A stretch of 64,000 nt of DNA from Gnetum montanum (GCA_015680685.1 MNCI01003975.1:1291808-1355807), one strand, 5' to 3'. Counted from the stretch's first letter, positions 1 through 12,112 are shown. The notes: a model not told the origin generated them from the letters alone. Program-made: numbers and translations.

Positions 1-3000
1 TCCGCATGAAGTTTAATGCGTTTCTATTTCTAGTTTTTGAACTTGATTGCATTTTTCTTCAAAGGGTTTCTTCACTGTTTATATGCTGCTATTTAACTAT
101 AGCTTTGCTACAATGTCCTGGTTTGGAGATTTCAAAGCCTTCCAATAGTTAAATGGAGAAAATAGTACACGTTTGCAATACAGACCACTTACCTTGTTGT
201 GGGCACGCTTCAGATCACTGCTTGGATTAGCAACTTCAGTGAACATGCTTCCAAATTGAAACCACAATGTCAATAAACGGGGCAAGGCCTGATAAAGCCG
301 GCTATGACCCTTGTGTAAACCTTTTGCATATAACAACAGAACTTCGGAGAGCGAAGACCACCAAGGCTTTTCGTCAGTAGGCGGCTTACCCTCTGTGTTC
401 TCTTCCTGTCTTTTCCTGACATCTGCAACTAAGTCATCATGATACTTTGCCATGAAAAAGTATGATTTCTCCCATGCAGGTAACAGTTCCTTGACTCTGA
501 CATACAGGTTTATCACATCTTCTTTCTGCTTTTTACCTGTATGATGCACCCACCTTGCAAAGAGGAGAAGAGTTTTGGCTGTATCCGAACTCTTGTTTCT
601 GCGAGCCTGAGTAGCTAATATGACCGGCTGACTTGATGGAGGAATAAACAACAGATCACTTCTAACTGCCTCTGCCGCCACGCCTAAATCTTCAGTTGGA
701 ATGTCAGCCAGAGCTCGCTGAAGTTCAGCAATAGCACGCTCACTTTTACCAGCTTCCCAATTAAGCTTTGCAAGTTCCATGTGCATATTAGCAGCTTCTG
801 ACGATTGTGCTTGTAAAATTGCTCGGCTTGCTGTTTCATAATGCCCAGAAGCCCTACATAGTTTGGCGTACTGAAACCAGCAGCTGCTTGCTTCAGAATG
901 GTGATTGATGTCGCTAAGAATCAGTCTTCGAAGAGCCAGTATAGGCTCCCATGCCCACAAAGAAGGCTGGGTGAATTTTAAACGATCATCCCATTGTTTG
1001 ATCGTACTTTCAAGATTGGGATTGGGACTATTTACATCAGACACTGATCTCATTAGATTCTCAACACTAAGAGCATAGAACTCCTCAAGTTCTTTCAACA
1101 TGTGAAGCTTTACAACAAACGGGTAAGCACGTGTGTAGGACTCCATGCCAGCTGCTGCCAAAGGTGCTAGAAGTGCGTGTCTGGTATATGTGATGTTCTC
1201 CTTAAATGAAAAATCATCTTTCTTTTTCCAAGCTTGGAGACATTTTGCAAGATTAATATCAAAGGAAGAAGAATATTCGGTGCTATTACAACCCACACCT
1301 TCTTTATCAGCAAAAGATAAGTACTCATTCATTAACTCCCATCTGCCAAGTCTCCATGCCGCCTGTACTCCCCTCATACACCACTCTTTTTTATGTTGAG
1401 GAAATCTAGCAACCAATCCATCCACATGGGTTACCATGGCTTGCAAATGGCACATATTTAATAAACAATTCAATACTTCTGAGTGGCGTTGAATAGATGT
1501 GGGTTCCATTTGCAATGCCTGTTCTGAACATGCCAAAGCTTCAGCCCAGTTTCCAGCCTTCTCATTTATGAGTATTTGATCTTGTAAACTGGCTGTAGTT
1601 CGCAGCCTTGCCAAGCCAAACAGGCCATCAGGCTCATCTAAGCCACTGTAGATCTCCATTAGGAAAGAAACGTCGCTATCTTCAAAAACACCGTTACTGA
1701 ATGCTGCTGGATTGAATGATCCTGATTTACTCCGGACGTGTGTCTCAAAATACAAAAGTGAACGTGCATATGCCTGGCATTTAAAAGAAGCCTCAGCTAG
1801 AGTGACTTTCGGTATAGCACTTAAAAGTTCTGATACATTATCACATTGAACTGCTATCTGATCCACTTCTGGTTGAGGTTCATCATTATGTTTTGTCTGC
1901 AAAAGCTTGGAAGAAGCAGAGCCCTGAGACTGTGAAAGAACAAGCTTTTGTTTAAGATCATCAACCCATTGTCCAAGATTGTCAAGCAACGTGAAAATAG
2001 CTTGAATGCAAAGTTCGTTCTGACCTGATGCTCCACAATCAACACCACTGTGTGGTACACCTTGACTAACAGTAACAGCCTCAACTTTACTGTCTGTGAC
2101 TGCTTCTGCAAGAACAGCTAAGATTTCGTCTGTAACACTCTCTCTGGCTTCAGTTGTACCATAGCAAACAACATTGAGTACTAAATATGGAAGCAGATAA
2201 AGGGCAGTTCCCATATCATGTCTTACAATGCCTCGACATGCATTGAAAATGTTTGCCCTTGTGCCTTGTGCCTGGGAAGTTAATTTCTTAATCCAAGAAT
2301 ACATCCACCGTCTAAATGACATTGAAGGGCGATATATTGCTCCACTGGAGGTTGAGAAAGCAACATTCTGAAGATGGAACTTTGAAGTTAGACATGGTGC
2401 AATAATATCCTTAATATAGTCAGAGAATCTGCTCCAGAGCTTTTCACCTCTATTGTGCTGGGTGACATCACCCAAGCTCTTTTTGTGACCTTTGGTGACT
2501 GTATCATCCACAGATGCTTGACAACCAGAATGTTTCAAAAGTTCCTGAATTGCCAAAGCAGCTGCATCTTGCACAATAGTGTCAGATGCAGCTCTAAAAA
2601 CTCTAGCAAGATGTTCATGTATCAATTCAAAAATCAGATCATCATCGGAGCATTCAATCTTGAAACGCTGGCATGTGTTTACCTGAAACTTTAGAGGATC
2701 GACTGCTCCAATATCTCCAAGACATTCTGCACATACTAATTTCAGCTTTTGACCAACAGTAGTCCGTGTTTCCTCTGCACATCCTTTAAGTAAAGATGTG
2801 ATAAGCAAACTTATAACATTGACATCAGAGACAACACCAGCAAGAATCATTGCATTGACATGCTCTTTATTTGCTCTTAGTAACTTTGTTAGCTCCAAAG
2901 CTGATGTATACCTGACACTTAGACTTACATGGGTGAGTCCATCAACAGATTTTTGAAGCTTCTCTCGTAAAGATAAAAATCTGTGCGCAGTTCTAAGAAT

Positions 3001-6000
3001 TTCATTAACTCTATCCAATCGAGGAATGTTTGGAAGCATTGGCAAGTCAACCAACTGTTCTTCTAGCAATTCCATGTTGTTCAATATCAATTGCTCAAAT
3101 ATCTCTACCAACATTTTGGAAGTCTCTGAATTTTCATTTTGTTCTCTCTCAAGAAATGGCATGAGAACAGCAACAATTTGTTGAATCACATGCTTCAGGC
3201 TTAGGGGAGATACCTGTGCCAGTCTCTGAATAAATAAATGCAATACATGCAAACCTTTATGTTGGAGGCATTCTTTCTCAATAGCGTACATTAGCAACAC
3301 CATTATTTTTGGTACAAAGGCGCTAAGATGCGGGCCAATCATTTCAATCAATTTTTCCAGACATCTCAGTGCTCGGTTCTGTAGGGATTGATCATCAACA
3401 CGAAGCATTTTTGTATCAATGCAATTCAGTAGCCCAACAAAGTAGTATCGTAAAAATGAAGGAAGATCTTTTGTTCCAGTCACAAGAAGAGACACCTCTT
3501 GAATCATTTCTGGAATTCTTAACAGCCTTGAACTGAAGCAAATATGAAAACATAACTACTTATGACACTGTTTTAAAACGAAAAAAAAAACTAATAACTA
3601 AACATTGATCATCATTTAACTTTTGACTCTTTAAAGCATCTAAGCATTTAGAAAAATACCGGTCTAAACGGAAGCCTTAAGCCTAGAAACTGCTACGTGA
3701 ACAATAAGAATATGTTAAACATCCTTACTTTGCATTCGCAGCATAAAGGAGACAAGTATACCACTAGGATCTAAAAGTCTGGTATGCTTTACTAACCATA
3801 GCGTTTTACCTTTCTTCAGTATTATCACTACCAGCGTAACCCATTAAGTGAACCAACTCTTCAAGAAGAACAGGTAGCACAGCAGTAAAAATCTCTCTTG
3901 TGTCGGACCCTGTCTGAGCTTCATAGAATTTCATTACAGCAATGAGTTCCTTTGCATCTGAATGGAGGAGAACATAGGATAGGACCTTGTGACACCATTC
4001 CAGAAGGAGAACAGGCAACTTTTTATTCAACTGCTTAGCTAATTCCTGCAAAGTAGCCATGGCATGACTGCTCTTCTGTTGTGAAATCACAAGCTTAGGA
4101 AGAACCACAGGAAGCATCTGTTGGAGAAGATTTCTTACAGGTACATCCAAGACTGCCTCTGCAAATTCACTGATTATATGTGGTCGGTTTACAAGCTTTG
4201 ACTTCAGGTACTCATAAAGTTCATCTCTAACACCGTGATATTTAGAAAGAATTGTACGGACACCACCCTTTTGTTGAAAGGCAGCTGCTGCATTGATTAA
4301 CATAGATGCTTTTACCCTTAGCCAGACCTTTGGACAATCCAGCTGATCGATAAGAAGTGCAAATGAGAAGAAAAAAAGATAACCATTAACATCAGCCACT
4401 TTCATAACTTGTGATACAGTTTCTAATAAAGTTTCAACAACATCTGAATCATCGGCAGTGGCCAGTGCATGTTTTAATATCCCGAGTACTTTCTCTTCTT
4501 TCAGTTTTCCTTCTCTACCCTCTTCAAACAGATATTCCATCATATTCTTGTCAATGAAGTAAGGAATTTGTAAACTAAATGCTCTCCTCACAGCTTTCTT
4601 CTCAGAGACTGGCAGAATTTCAAGACATTTCATCCACACAGATTTCATGTTTGTTGGACCACTATTAGCTGCATGACAGAGCAACCGTGAAATGCTACTA
4701 ATAGCAGCAACCTGGACTTTCTCTGAGGATTCATCAAAAACTAGTTCTGAAAAGAGTGAATAACATGAATTCAAAACGCTCATTATTGTCGATCCACCTT
4801 CACAGCTACCTATTTTTAAGAACTGACATGAAGTCATCTCAATGACAAAACCTTCCAATTCTTCATTGTGCTTAGAATCACATCGAGGGCAATAAAATCC
4901 TGACAACAGAATATCTTTTATCCTCAAATCCATATCTGGCAAAGACTTTTGAAATACTTGGCATAAATTATCAGTTGTGTTCTCGTTTTCTAGAAGACAG
5001 CTAAAGATGCAGATCATGCAACCAATACAGTACGACACTGTTTCCCGAACCACCTCAGATTTTTCATGTCCTAAGCTCCTGAAACACCAAAATCAAGAGA
5101 ATTAGGAAAGCATGTATTCACATTTCAGTGTTCTACAAACCAAACTATTCCTATAAACCTACTCCAATCTCTTGCAGATAGCTATGATCATGTCTTGGCC
5201 AGAGTTCAGTGCAAGTAATGGGAATGATGAAACAGCTTCTGCTCGAACAATTGCATCTGCATCTTGCAATGCAAAATCCAGCATTTCAATGCTTTTCTCT
5301 GCCACAATGTCTCCTATCTTATAGAGCATGCTCACTGCTCTACATTTTGTCTTCTCCATCAAATCAAAATGGTTCATGTATAGTGTAACTGACCATGGAA
5401 TTTTGATGATAAGCATTAGGGCTTCAAGGTTCAAATTTTCTTCATTTCTTATCAACTCTACATCAGGAGCAAAGCCTGCAGCATTCATGCCAAACTGGTT
5501 TAGTATAGTTCTAATTTCTATGTCACTCTCTAACAATGTACATATTTAATTAGTTCATCTGCCTCTAGACAATCGAAGCTTACTTTGCAGGAGTAATATT
5601 CTATCCAGAGAATCAAGAAACAAGGAGACCTGCATGATTTTAAGTGTTCCTTCCCGGCACTGGCACTCATATATAAAGAGCAGAAATTTCAGAAAAAATG
5701 CATTAAAAAGTATATTTAATAATCAAAGACATCATATATAATCTAATAAACAAAGACCTGTTCAGATATCCATGGTAACATAGCGAAAATATGCTTGGAG
5801 ATGCGCATAAAGCATGGAGTCTTTGGATATTTTGAAAAAACTTGGCAAATAATGCTTAATACTGTTAATAACTGTCTCCTTGTAGACTTCAAATCATCAC
5901 TTTGTTCCAACGAATTTAGGGTACCATCAATCAAATCATGAAGGTATGCAGCGTAATAATCTCTCTCGTATTGTTCATGATTCACGTGTGCCGTTTGAAT

Positions 6001-9000
6001 CAACATATTTGGACAACGATCACCATAATAGTTTTCATTTTTTAATTGCGAGAAATCATCATGAATTGTCTTTATCCTCTTCACCTGTGTATCTGTGCAG
6101 TTTTCACGAGTTCTTTTCACTCTCATGGAAAAATCATTGTTTTCTATTTTTCTGTCTGATGATGTGCCACTTTCTGAACCGTGTGTTTTAATTTGACCTC
6201 CTACAATCTCCGATCCCAATCTATCCACCACTTGTTGAAAACAGCTAATAAGTTGATTGCAAGGTTCAGAGCAAAGTAACATGCTAAAAAGAGAATCCAG
6301 CTGCCAATATTGGGGTAGACAGGTGCTTACCACACAAGCATAAGCATAACATACTGCAGCCTAACACAAGATCAACCGACAAAGAAATCAACATCTACCA
6401 TGATTCAGGAGATTCTATTTGTAAGACTAAATTTACCTTCAGCTCCTCACTACTTGTATTCTGAAATGTCTGACCAAGCACAGTTAACAGTTTATGAGAT
6501 GTGTATTCAACAATATGTTTAGGGCAAACAGAATACAGCGCATTAAGGCAACGACCCATGGCAGAATCATAAGCTTTTGTCCTGAAAAGACAAACAACTT
6601 CCTATCAGGTTTTAATTCCACACTGATTTCTAGCAGCAAATGGGATAATTATATTAAAGCACATAAATGCATACTCTCCCAGAAAGTTAACAACATCGTA
6701 TCCGAATTTTATTCTGTCAATAAGAAGTTACAAACTTTAACAGAAATGTTTCCAACCACGACTCGACAAAATTATCGTTGTCGCCAAAGTAACTTAAAGG
6801 ATAAGATATCGCTATGTAGATTTATAATTTAAAAAAAAAAAATCATTTGCCCCTATTGGCTAAGTGAAACCCCATGCTTTCTGTGTGCTTCAAGGCTTCC
6901 GCCGAATGCTGCCATGCACAAAAGGAAAAAGAGAGAGGGAAAAAGAAATGGCATTTGGTGTCGAAAATATTCAAAGGAAAGAAAGAGAAATTCTTATAAA
7001 ATAAGATGAACGGTAGAGAAAAAATGCACCCATTTCAAGGCAGTCTTATCCACAGAATAACATACACAAAATGTACGTGCACAGACAGAATCACACGTCA
7101 AACATTTCAGTTTTGTCAAGAAATTGACAAATATCAAATAGTTTCTAGAAACTCTTTCAACCTCTATACAAAACATCCTACAAAAGTGCCTGCACAGTGA
7201 GGACCAAAACAAGAAGCATTCTTTGAAATAAAGTTTCTAGGATAATCCCGGTTCTTAAAATACATCAGCATAAATAATCATAACACTTTTGCAATTAACC
7301 AAACAATTAGGTTGGACAAAAAAATAAATCAAAAGGCTCCAGAAATGATAGCATAGAAGGTACCTAAAATGGATATCGTTTTCTGCACCATAGCTTAAAA
7401 TTGATGATATTGAGTGTAAAATGGTCTCCACAGGAATGATCTCAACATCCAATAATGATGATACCACATGGACGAAATCAAAGCATGCCTTCAAATACGA
7501 GAAACATAAAAGTTTTAGTACTAAGCTATCCATAGCTGTCTAGGAACATAGTTAATATTAATTTCACAGTTCAGTTCAATGTTATTGGTTTACAAAAGTG
7601 CACACTTTTGGTCAGCAAAGAGATACCATGAAATTCAGAATAATTTTGATCCTTCTTTACAAACAGACAGAAAAAACGTAAAAAGGAGAATTTACTAACC
7701 CTTTGCAATGCACTGTTTCCATATGCCAAGAAGCTACAAATTACTGAAACAAATGAGGAGCTAACAAGACCTTCTACTTGAAGCCTAGTTTCAGCAACGC
7801 ATTTACTCAGCAAGTTTACAATCCAGTAAGCAAACAACTGCCAGCGTGTCTCACCTGTAAGATCAATAAGGATACCTGGGCCATCTGGGGGTTGTGACCA
7901 AGAAGGCAGACATGCAAAAGGACTGGAAGTATCATCCTTATACACTTCCAAAAAAGAATTTCTGAAGCATATTAGAGATAAAGCAGTTGAGATGGTAAAG
8001 GAGGATTCAGTTGCATAAAAGGATGCAACCGACAACAGATCTGCAACAATGTATGAACTAAAACCATCAGTTGAACAAACGTGTGTAACATATAGTGTTA
8101 AGATTCAATAATAATTTATTTATGTTAGGTTTCCTAGATCACCTTCAGCCAATATCATGGCATCCAAAAGGAACCAGCGATAAGCTAGACAATCTCCTGT
8201 ACTGAGAAGCAACAAGAGAGCTGTCATTGTTTCATGAAGCAAATCATGCTGAGATCTGCATATCCAAGCAGAAGCTATACCTTTAGATAGTCGGAAAATT
8301 ATGAAGATACAAAACTATCAAAACAACCAATTCCAATGTTAAAATTGTCAATAACTAGAATAAGGTATGAAGTAAAGACCGTGTTGACAACATCAGCTAG
8401 CCAGTGTTTGAAACACTCTCTTAAACTTCAAACATTACTACTTTTTTCTCGTTATCGATTATTAATGTTTGAAATAAAGGTCCATAGGACTAGACAGACT
8501 TTGTTATGCAAGGTTTAAAGAAATAAGGTTAGGAAAAAAGTCAAACCGTGAAGTTAATAACAGAACGATTCACGGTTGACATAGAATATCATAAGTATGA
8601 TATGATAGATGATGGTTAAATATTGAATTACATATAAAACATTAGTGCATGTCACAATAACAGCACATTGACAGTTTATAAAAAAACGCTAGGTAAAAAC
8701 CGTCGTATAACATTCTCACAATTAGTATCATGACAATCCAAACATAACTATGAGTTTACAATCACATAATACTGAGGCCCAAAGACTGTAATGTGACTGT
8801 AAAGCGCTTGTGCTCAATATATTCTCTAGAACAGCATATAGTATGGTAGCGTGTGTGTCTGAAGACAAAGCTTTCTAAGGTGCTCTTATATCTCTCTTAA
8901 GAAGAATAGTACATGACTGTATACAAAACAACACTCCTTTTTATAACAACCATATAATTAATCATGTAAACTGCATTACGTTTATACATCTTCTTAACAT

Positions 9001-11509
9001 AACATGACATGTTGAGGTTGCCAAACACCTTGACTCTTAACAATTAAGAAAGCTCCAATAATCAATTTTCATAACATAACACAAACAACTAGATGAATTT
9101 TCTTGATTATTTATCAACATTTTTCATATAACAGGCTTAGAATTTAGAAAGTATAGAAAGTATTGCACCAAGTTTGAATTAGACACATAAAATTACGCAT
9201 TGCTCAAGTAAGGTCAAAAAAGTTTTGGGTGATGAGTGCAAATATCATTATGAACATTTATATACTCATTGCAACATTGTAACAGCAACAATCTTAATTC
9301 CTGTAGCCCCTAATTTTGGGGACATTAAAAAAATCTCAATGATGCAATTTATGTGATGGTTGAAATCATTGACAGTTACTAACGTCCTTCTTGGAACAAT
9401 ACCTTCAATCAACAATATCGATGTGGTTTAAGATAATGAAGTAAGAAAGAAAACCAGATTAAAAAAAGGCTTATCAAAGTTTCAAGTTCAATATGGGCCA
9501 GTTATCGCTTATCTATGTAGTGTTTTTTTAATGCATGTAGAAGGGGATTGAAGAATAGTAGACCTAAGAACCCATGAAATTAAAAAGGTTTTTTATAAAA
9601 AAATGATAGTTTAGACAATAACTGAAGACTAGTAGTGCTTTTCCCCCTTGTATAAGTAAGCCCAAATAGGTGGAACAAGTTGGTGACAATATTTCACAGC
9701 CATAACATTACCTATAAAATCAATGAGTTCTCCTGAACAAATCCACCAACACAATCCAGGTTCTTTGCGTGCAGCCAAGATTGTTAAGACAGGATGTCTA
9801 GAGAAAAGAAGACATGAATTCTTACATTACAGCAGCATGACTTCTAGAAATGGGTCTTCATTGGTCCAAATAGTAAAACTCTGTCATGGATTCTGCAATT
9901 CAGATACAATCCAGCACTCTGTCCCCATAATTACTTGATTTACAGAAACTTGACGTAGTCAGAATAGTTTGCTTGAAACAGTTGTAATAGTTGTTTTATC
10001 CTCAGTTGTGCATACAACTAGCAATTCAATCAGTAAGCTCATTCAATGTTCAATAGTCAGAATAGTTGTTCTATCTGAGAACTAAACTTGTCTTGTATTT
10101 TCATTCTCCTAGTACATGTACATTCCATTTTCTACCATTTTATATCCATATTTTCTATATTTTTAATGTATCAATCAGTTGTGTGGGCCCAACTCATACT
10201 ATTTCCCATAGTTTAAATAGCTTGTGCGATTTTCTGCTTGATGTGTTTGGTATTTCTTCGCAAAACAAGGTGCAAACACACAGATTTAATTAAGTTTCAG
10301 GATTATTTTTTGATGATGCTGTTTCTAGGGATACTGCTTGACCAGTCCCCTAGGCCCTAGCCAATCATCTTTCCACGGATACCTCAAAAGTCAAGACAAA
10401 GATGAACCTCAGCCAATCCACCAAGTCATTGGAATGGAGCTTTGCCATCCATTTTTTTGATCGTTTTATTAAATCCTAATTGAACATAATCCTTATCGTG
10501 TTAACTCAGATTTCATCATTAATTGCTCTAAGTACTCTTGTTGCTTTTTGCAAGGATGTTGAGGTGGTAGAGCTGTTGTGTGCTCAATCGGTCATCCAGA
10601 CCGTAGAGACGATATAGGCTACACGTAAGGATATACGGTAGAACCAACAGAGTTTAGGGCAAATATAAGCACATCATGTTTATATCGCACTTCGTCTTGG
10701 AGGATTAGCAAAACGTCAGTGAAAGCTCCGCCTTGTGTTCAAGCAGAATCTATACTTAATCAGCAAATATGATTGTAGGCCCGCATTCCTGTTCCCTACA
10801 TATCTTATTTAGAGTTATTTATTTTTAGCTAAACATCCAAAAATGCATGTATGCAGTGTAGGATCAATTTGATGATAACTAAGTACAAGAAAAAAAAATT
10901 TAACTTTAAAGCGCGCAATGAAGCTCTTGTGCATGATTATAGCAACATCGAACTAAATCTGTGTACAATAGCATAGCACCCAAACCCGAATGCGGCAATT
11001 TATGCTACTTCAAGCATCCATTGAGTTACAACAACTTACGCGAATTCAGGGTCTGCAAAGAAAGGGACGATCCAGCCCAGCAAAGGCATAATACCCTTAG
11101 CCCTTCCGTAATAGAATGTACCAGGAAACCTATGAGTTGTGCGACACAACAGCTGCAAAATGGCCGCCCGTTCGCGCTCTCTGTCTAAATTCAGTACTCC
11201 AAAAAACCAACACCTTGATTCAAAATCAAATAGCACTGATACAGCAGGAACTGCTCAAATTCTGCAGAAACATAGGAACCGAAGGCCTGAAGAAATCCAA
11301 TGGGGACTTCGGCAGGGAATATATAATATATTACCAGCAGATGGTTGGAAATACGTCTGTAGAAGATTGGGAATTAAAGCGCGGACTCTGGCCTCCACTT
11401 GTTCGTCGCCGGCAGCGTCGGAAGGAGTTTGATTGTCCCATGATGATTTGGTATCGTCAACCATACAGTCACCCAACTGCTGCAGCACCTTGATGATGTC
11501 GTCGTCCAT
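1..11509 (-). CDS. ATR: ATR checkpoint kinase gene, 5' and central part (11 exons; 3' end outside window)
   Basis: Phosphatidylinositol-3-kinase-like protein kinase that senses RPA-coated single-stranded DNA at stalled replication forks in the nucleus, with an ATRIP-type partner. Eleven exons join in phase: 11509-11335, 11178-11040, 8255-8143, 8040-7700, 7488-7364, 6581-6437, 6360-5758, 5629-5584, 5529-5163, 5078-3810 and 3532-193, giving 6663 nt or 2221 codons. Seen directly: an N-terminus with RVRALIPNLLQTY and PFFADPEF, a HEAT-rich middle, a UME segment at about residues 1210-1300 (LPMLPNIPRL) and a FAT domain from about residue 1690 (LYQALPRLLTLWFQFGS near the end). From recall of plant ATR (about 2700 aa), order and length match. 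The catalytic PI3K and FATC domains must lie left of position 1. No premature stop occurs in the joined frame, so the gene looks functional. Splice choices are inferred; no transcript was available. Confidence 0.93.
193..3532 (-). CDS. ATR: ATR exon 11: UME and FAT domains, 3.3-kb exon
   Basis: A single uninterrupted 3340-bp exon, acceptor GCTTCAG|T and donor AACAAG|GTAAGT. Its first residues SRLLRIPEMIQE follow exon 10. It carries the UME domain (about residues 1210-1300), the block RFKIECSDDDLIFELIHEHL, then the tetratricopeptide-like FAT domain (about residues 1690-2200; EALACSEQALQMEP, LGRWELMNEYL, RLYQALPRLLTLW). The next exon, before the kinase domain, lies outside the window. Positions 1-192 are intron. 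Confidence 0.93.
3810..5078 (-). CDS. ATR: ATR exon 10
   Basis: 1269 bp (422 codons plus split ends) with acceptor TTTCAG|GAGC and donor AAAG|GTAAAA. It encodes a HEAT-repeat array (LGHEKSEVVRETVSYC onwards), with a CPRC...H stretch and many helical repeats. It is the central solenoid that in ATR contacts the ATRIP partner. Confidence 0.9.
5163..5529 (-). CDS. ATR: ATR exon 9
   Basis: Encodes SDIEIRTILNQFGMNAAGF and a HEAT repeat with AIVRAEAVSSFPLLAL. Phase 2 in and 2 out. The acceptor is TTGTTAG|AG. The donor is TTGGA|GTAGGT, where the in-frame TAG lies at the intron edge. Confidence 0.87.
5584..5629 (-). CDS. ATR: ATR exon 8, 46-bp microexon-like block
   Basis: Encodes VSLFLDSLDRILLLQ. 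The acceptor is ATGCAG|GTC and the donor CAAA|GTAAGC. Phase 0 in, 1 out. The following intron (5583-5530) would be only 54 bp, with a CTAAT branch-like motif and a TTAG acceptor. The frame cannot be read through because of TGA, TAA and TAG in all three frames, so a very short intron is the simplest reading. Confidence 0.7.
5758..6360 (-). CDS. ATR: ATR exon 7
   Basis: 603 bp, phase 0 to 0. The acceptor is GTTAG|GCTGCAG and the donor GAACAG|GTCTTT. It opens with AAVCYAYACVVSTCLPQYW, then a basic, lysine/arginine-rich low-conservation stretch (RVKRTREN, VKRIKTIHDD) typical of a disordered linker, then helical repeats up to MLPWISEQ. Confidence 0.86.
6437..6581 (-). CDS. ATR: ATR exon 6
   Basis: Short exon encoding TKAYDSAMGRCLNALYSVC, a hallmark of plant ATR N-terminal regions (YDSxMGxCLN). 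The acceptor is TTTTCAG|G and the donor CTGAAG|GTAAAT. Phase is 1 base in and 0 out. It is too short for typical ORF detection but well supported by family similarity and phase. Confidence 0.87.
6582..7363 (-). other. ATR intron 5 (782 bp)
   Basis: AT-rich intron between exons 5 and 6 with GTACCT donor and TTTTCAG acceptor. Apparent ORFs inside are unsupported. There is an A-tract at about 6832-6842. No mobile element is recognisable. Confidence 0.75.
7364..7488 (-). CDS. ATR: ATR exon 5
   Basis: Encodes ACFDFVHVVSSLLDVEIIP up to DIHF, with 2 bases of the next codon. The acceptor is TTTGAAG|GCA and the donor TTTAG|GTACCT. It is 125 bp and continues the HEAT region directly from exon 4. Confidence 0.86.
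7700..8040 (-). CDS. ATR: ATR exon 4
   Basis: Encodes DLLSVASFYATESSF, then GILIDLTGETRWQLFAYWI and LLSKCVAETRLQVEGLVSS. This block is conserved in plant ATR. The acceptor is TTGCAG|AT and the donor CAAAGG|GTTAGT. The exon is 341 bp and ends in phase 0. Confidence 0.88.
8143..8255 (-). CDS. ATR: ATR exon 3
   Basis: A short exon missed by ORF-length filters. The acceptor TATGCAG precedes 8255 and the donor GAAG|GTGATC follows 8143. It encodes SQHDLLHETMTALLLLL and RWFLLDAM. These correspond to the helix following PFFAEPEF in plant ATR. Phases (1 base in, 1 base out) match exons 2 and 4. Confidence 0.85.
8256..11039 (-). other. ATR intron 2 (2.8 kb)
   Basis: Longest intron of the visible gene, bounded by a perfect GTAAGT donor (11039) and TATGCAG acceptor (8256). 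No gene or complete repeat is recognisable. A patch at about 10560-10800 is less AT-rich than its surroundings and could be a remnant insertion. I searched the minus strand at 9720-9960 for a missed exon and found no acceptable frame. Confidence 0.72.
11040..11178 (-). CDS. ATR: ATR exon 2
   Basis: Encodes RERAAILQLLCRTTHRF followed by a stretch ending PFFADPEF, collinear with the second block of plant ATR N-termini. The donor is a perfect GC|GTAAGT at 11039. The acceptor is in a run of AGs. Both ...GAG|AG (start 11178) and TTTAG|AC (start 11184) keep the frame and differ by two residues. Intron 1 is about 150 bp. Confidence 0.8.
11335..11509 (-). CDS. ATR: ATR exon 1 (start codon)
   Basis: Starts with ATG at 11509 and encodes an acidic leader followed by RVRALIPNLLQTYFQPSA, which resembles the conserved N-terminal helix of plant ATR. 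The exon ends one base into a codon at donor G|GTAATA (intron from 11334). It is 58 codons plus 1 base. The start is the first ATG in the open frame; the variable first ~35 residues fit the family. Confidence 0.85.
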
Positions 11510-11760
11510 TGTTGCAGATGCACTTCTTCCTTTCCTTTTCCTTTTGGTGGCAGAAATTTTTACTTCCTCTTCTCCTCTTGTCCCTGTCGTGCTTGGGAAT
11601 ACAAACTCGCAAGAATGTCACCTGTCTCGGCTATATACGATCTGCAGAGTAACATTCACGCGGATTAAGTGGCAAAGGCACGCTTTCTGCAGACACATCA
11701 GTGCAGGTGCACTGCTATACCCTCGTACCGAAGCCCTTTTTCATCGTTCCCGCCGGCGAA
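11510..11760 (-). promoter_or_regulatory. ATR 5' UTR / proximal promoter candidates
   Basis: The minus strand upstream of the ATR ATG has a GTATATAGC TATA-like word at about 11624-11634 and TTCCCGCC (plus strand 11747-11754), close to the E2F consensus TTTSSCGC. E2F control is known for plant replication and repair genes; here it is only an inference from one imperfect site. This stretch is GC-richer than the flanks, as promoters of housekeeping genes often are. Confidence 0.35.
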
Positions 11761-11887
11761 GTTAAACGGAATCATAATTGACAGGTGCCTTCTCTTTTTG
11801 AAACAACAACTAGCTCTATAGGAGTTCGTATACCTCTTAGAGCTATAAAAAGTGCTGGAGCCTCGTACGTTCTATAAAAAGGGTTGG

Positions 11888-12012
11888 AGGGGGTGTTAGA
11901 GTCCAAAATACTTGAAACATAGCTAAGTCCTAAATTTATAGAAGTTTATAATTCAGTGTTACCTAGTAAGATCGAATGTGTGTGACCTAGGGTACTAGGC
12001 TAACACCTCATT
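11888..12012 (-). repeat. tRNA-derived SINE-like repeat, copy 1
   Basis: Reads on the minus strand from AATGAGGTGTTAGCCTAGT, which holds a pol III A-box-like TAGCCTAGT, to a tail ending in CTAACACCCCC. The B-box region is degenerate. The same tail (tatgttTCA...GGTTCCAACACCC) ends the other copies between 12 and 16 kb. Confidence 0.6.
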
Positions 12013-12069
12013 TTCAAGTTATATGAAATGTTGTTCTTTTTTTCTTGTTTAATATATACTTAATATCAT

Positions 12070-12112
12070 ACACCTTTGAGGTGCGAAGCATCTAAGAGAA
12101 CCAACTGAGCTA
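12070..12112 (-). repeat. tRNA-like fragment (TAGCTCAGTTGG)
   Basis: The minus strand contains GTAGCTCAGTTGGTTCTCTT, an almost exact tRNA D-arm/A-box. No T-arm follows in the right place, so this is a tRNA-related SINE head or tRNA fragment rather than a functional tRNA gene. Confidence 0.4.

Noticed and set aside
2681-2700. GTAAAC after CAG inside exon 11 as a possible donor
   Set aside because: The reading continues through RFKIECSDDDLIFELIHEHL, a conserved ATR block, with no acceptor needed.
9720-9960. Possible additional ATR exon inside intron 2
   Set aside because: Minus-strand frames break within about 25 codons. Exon 2 to exon 3 joins directly in phase and collinear with plant ATR, leaving no missing residues.
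11116-11765. Plus-strand ORFs of 97-125 codons over the ATR 5' end
   Set aside because: They lie antisense to ATR exons 1-2, which have family similarity and proper splice sites. The plus frames have no recognisable domain.
12070-12112. Functional tRNA gene
   Set aside because: Only the D-arm-like half is present. No acceptor stem pairing or T-arm can be assembled.
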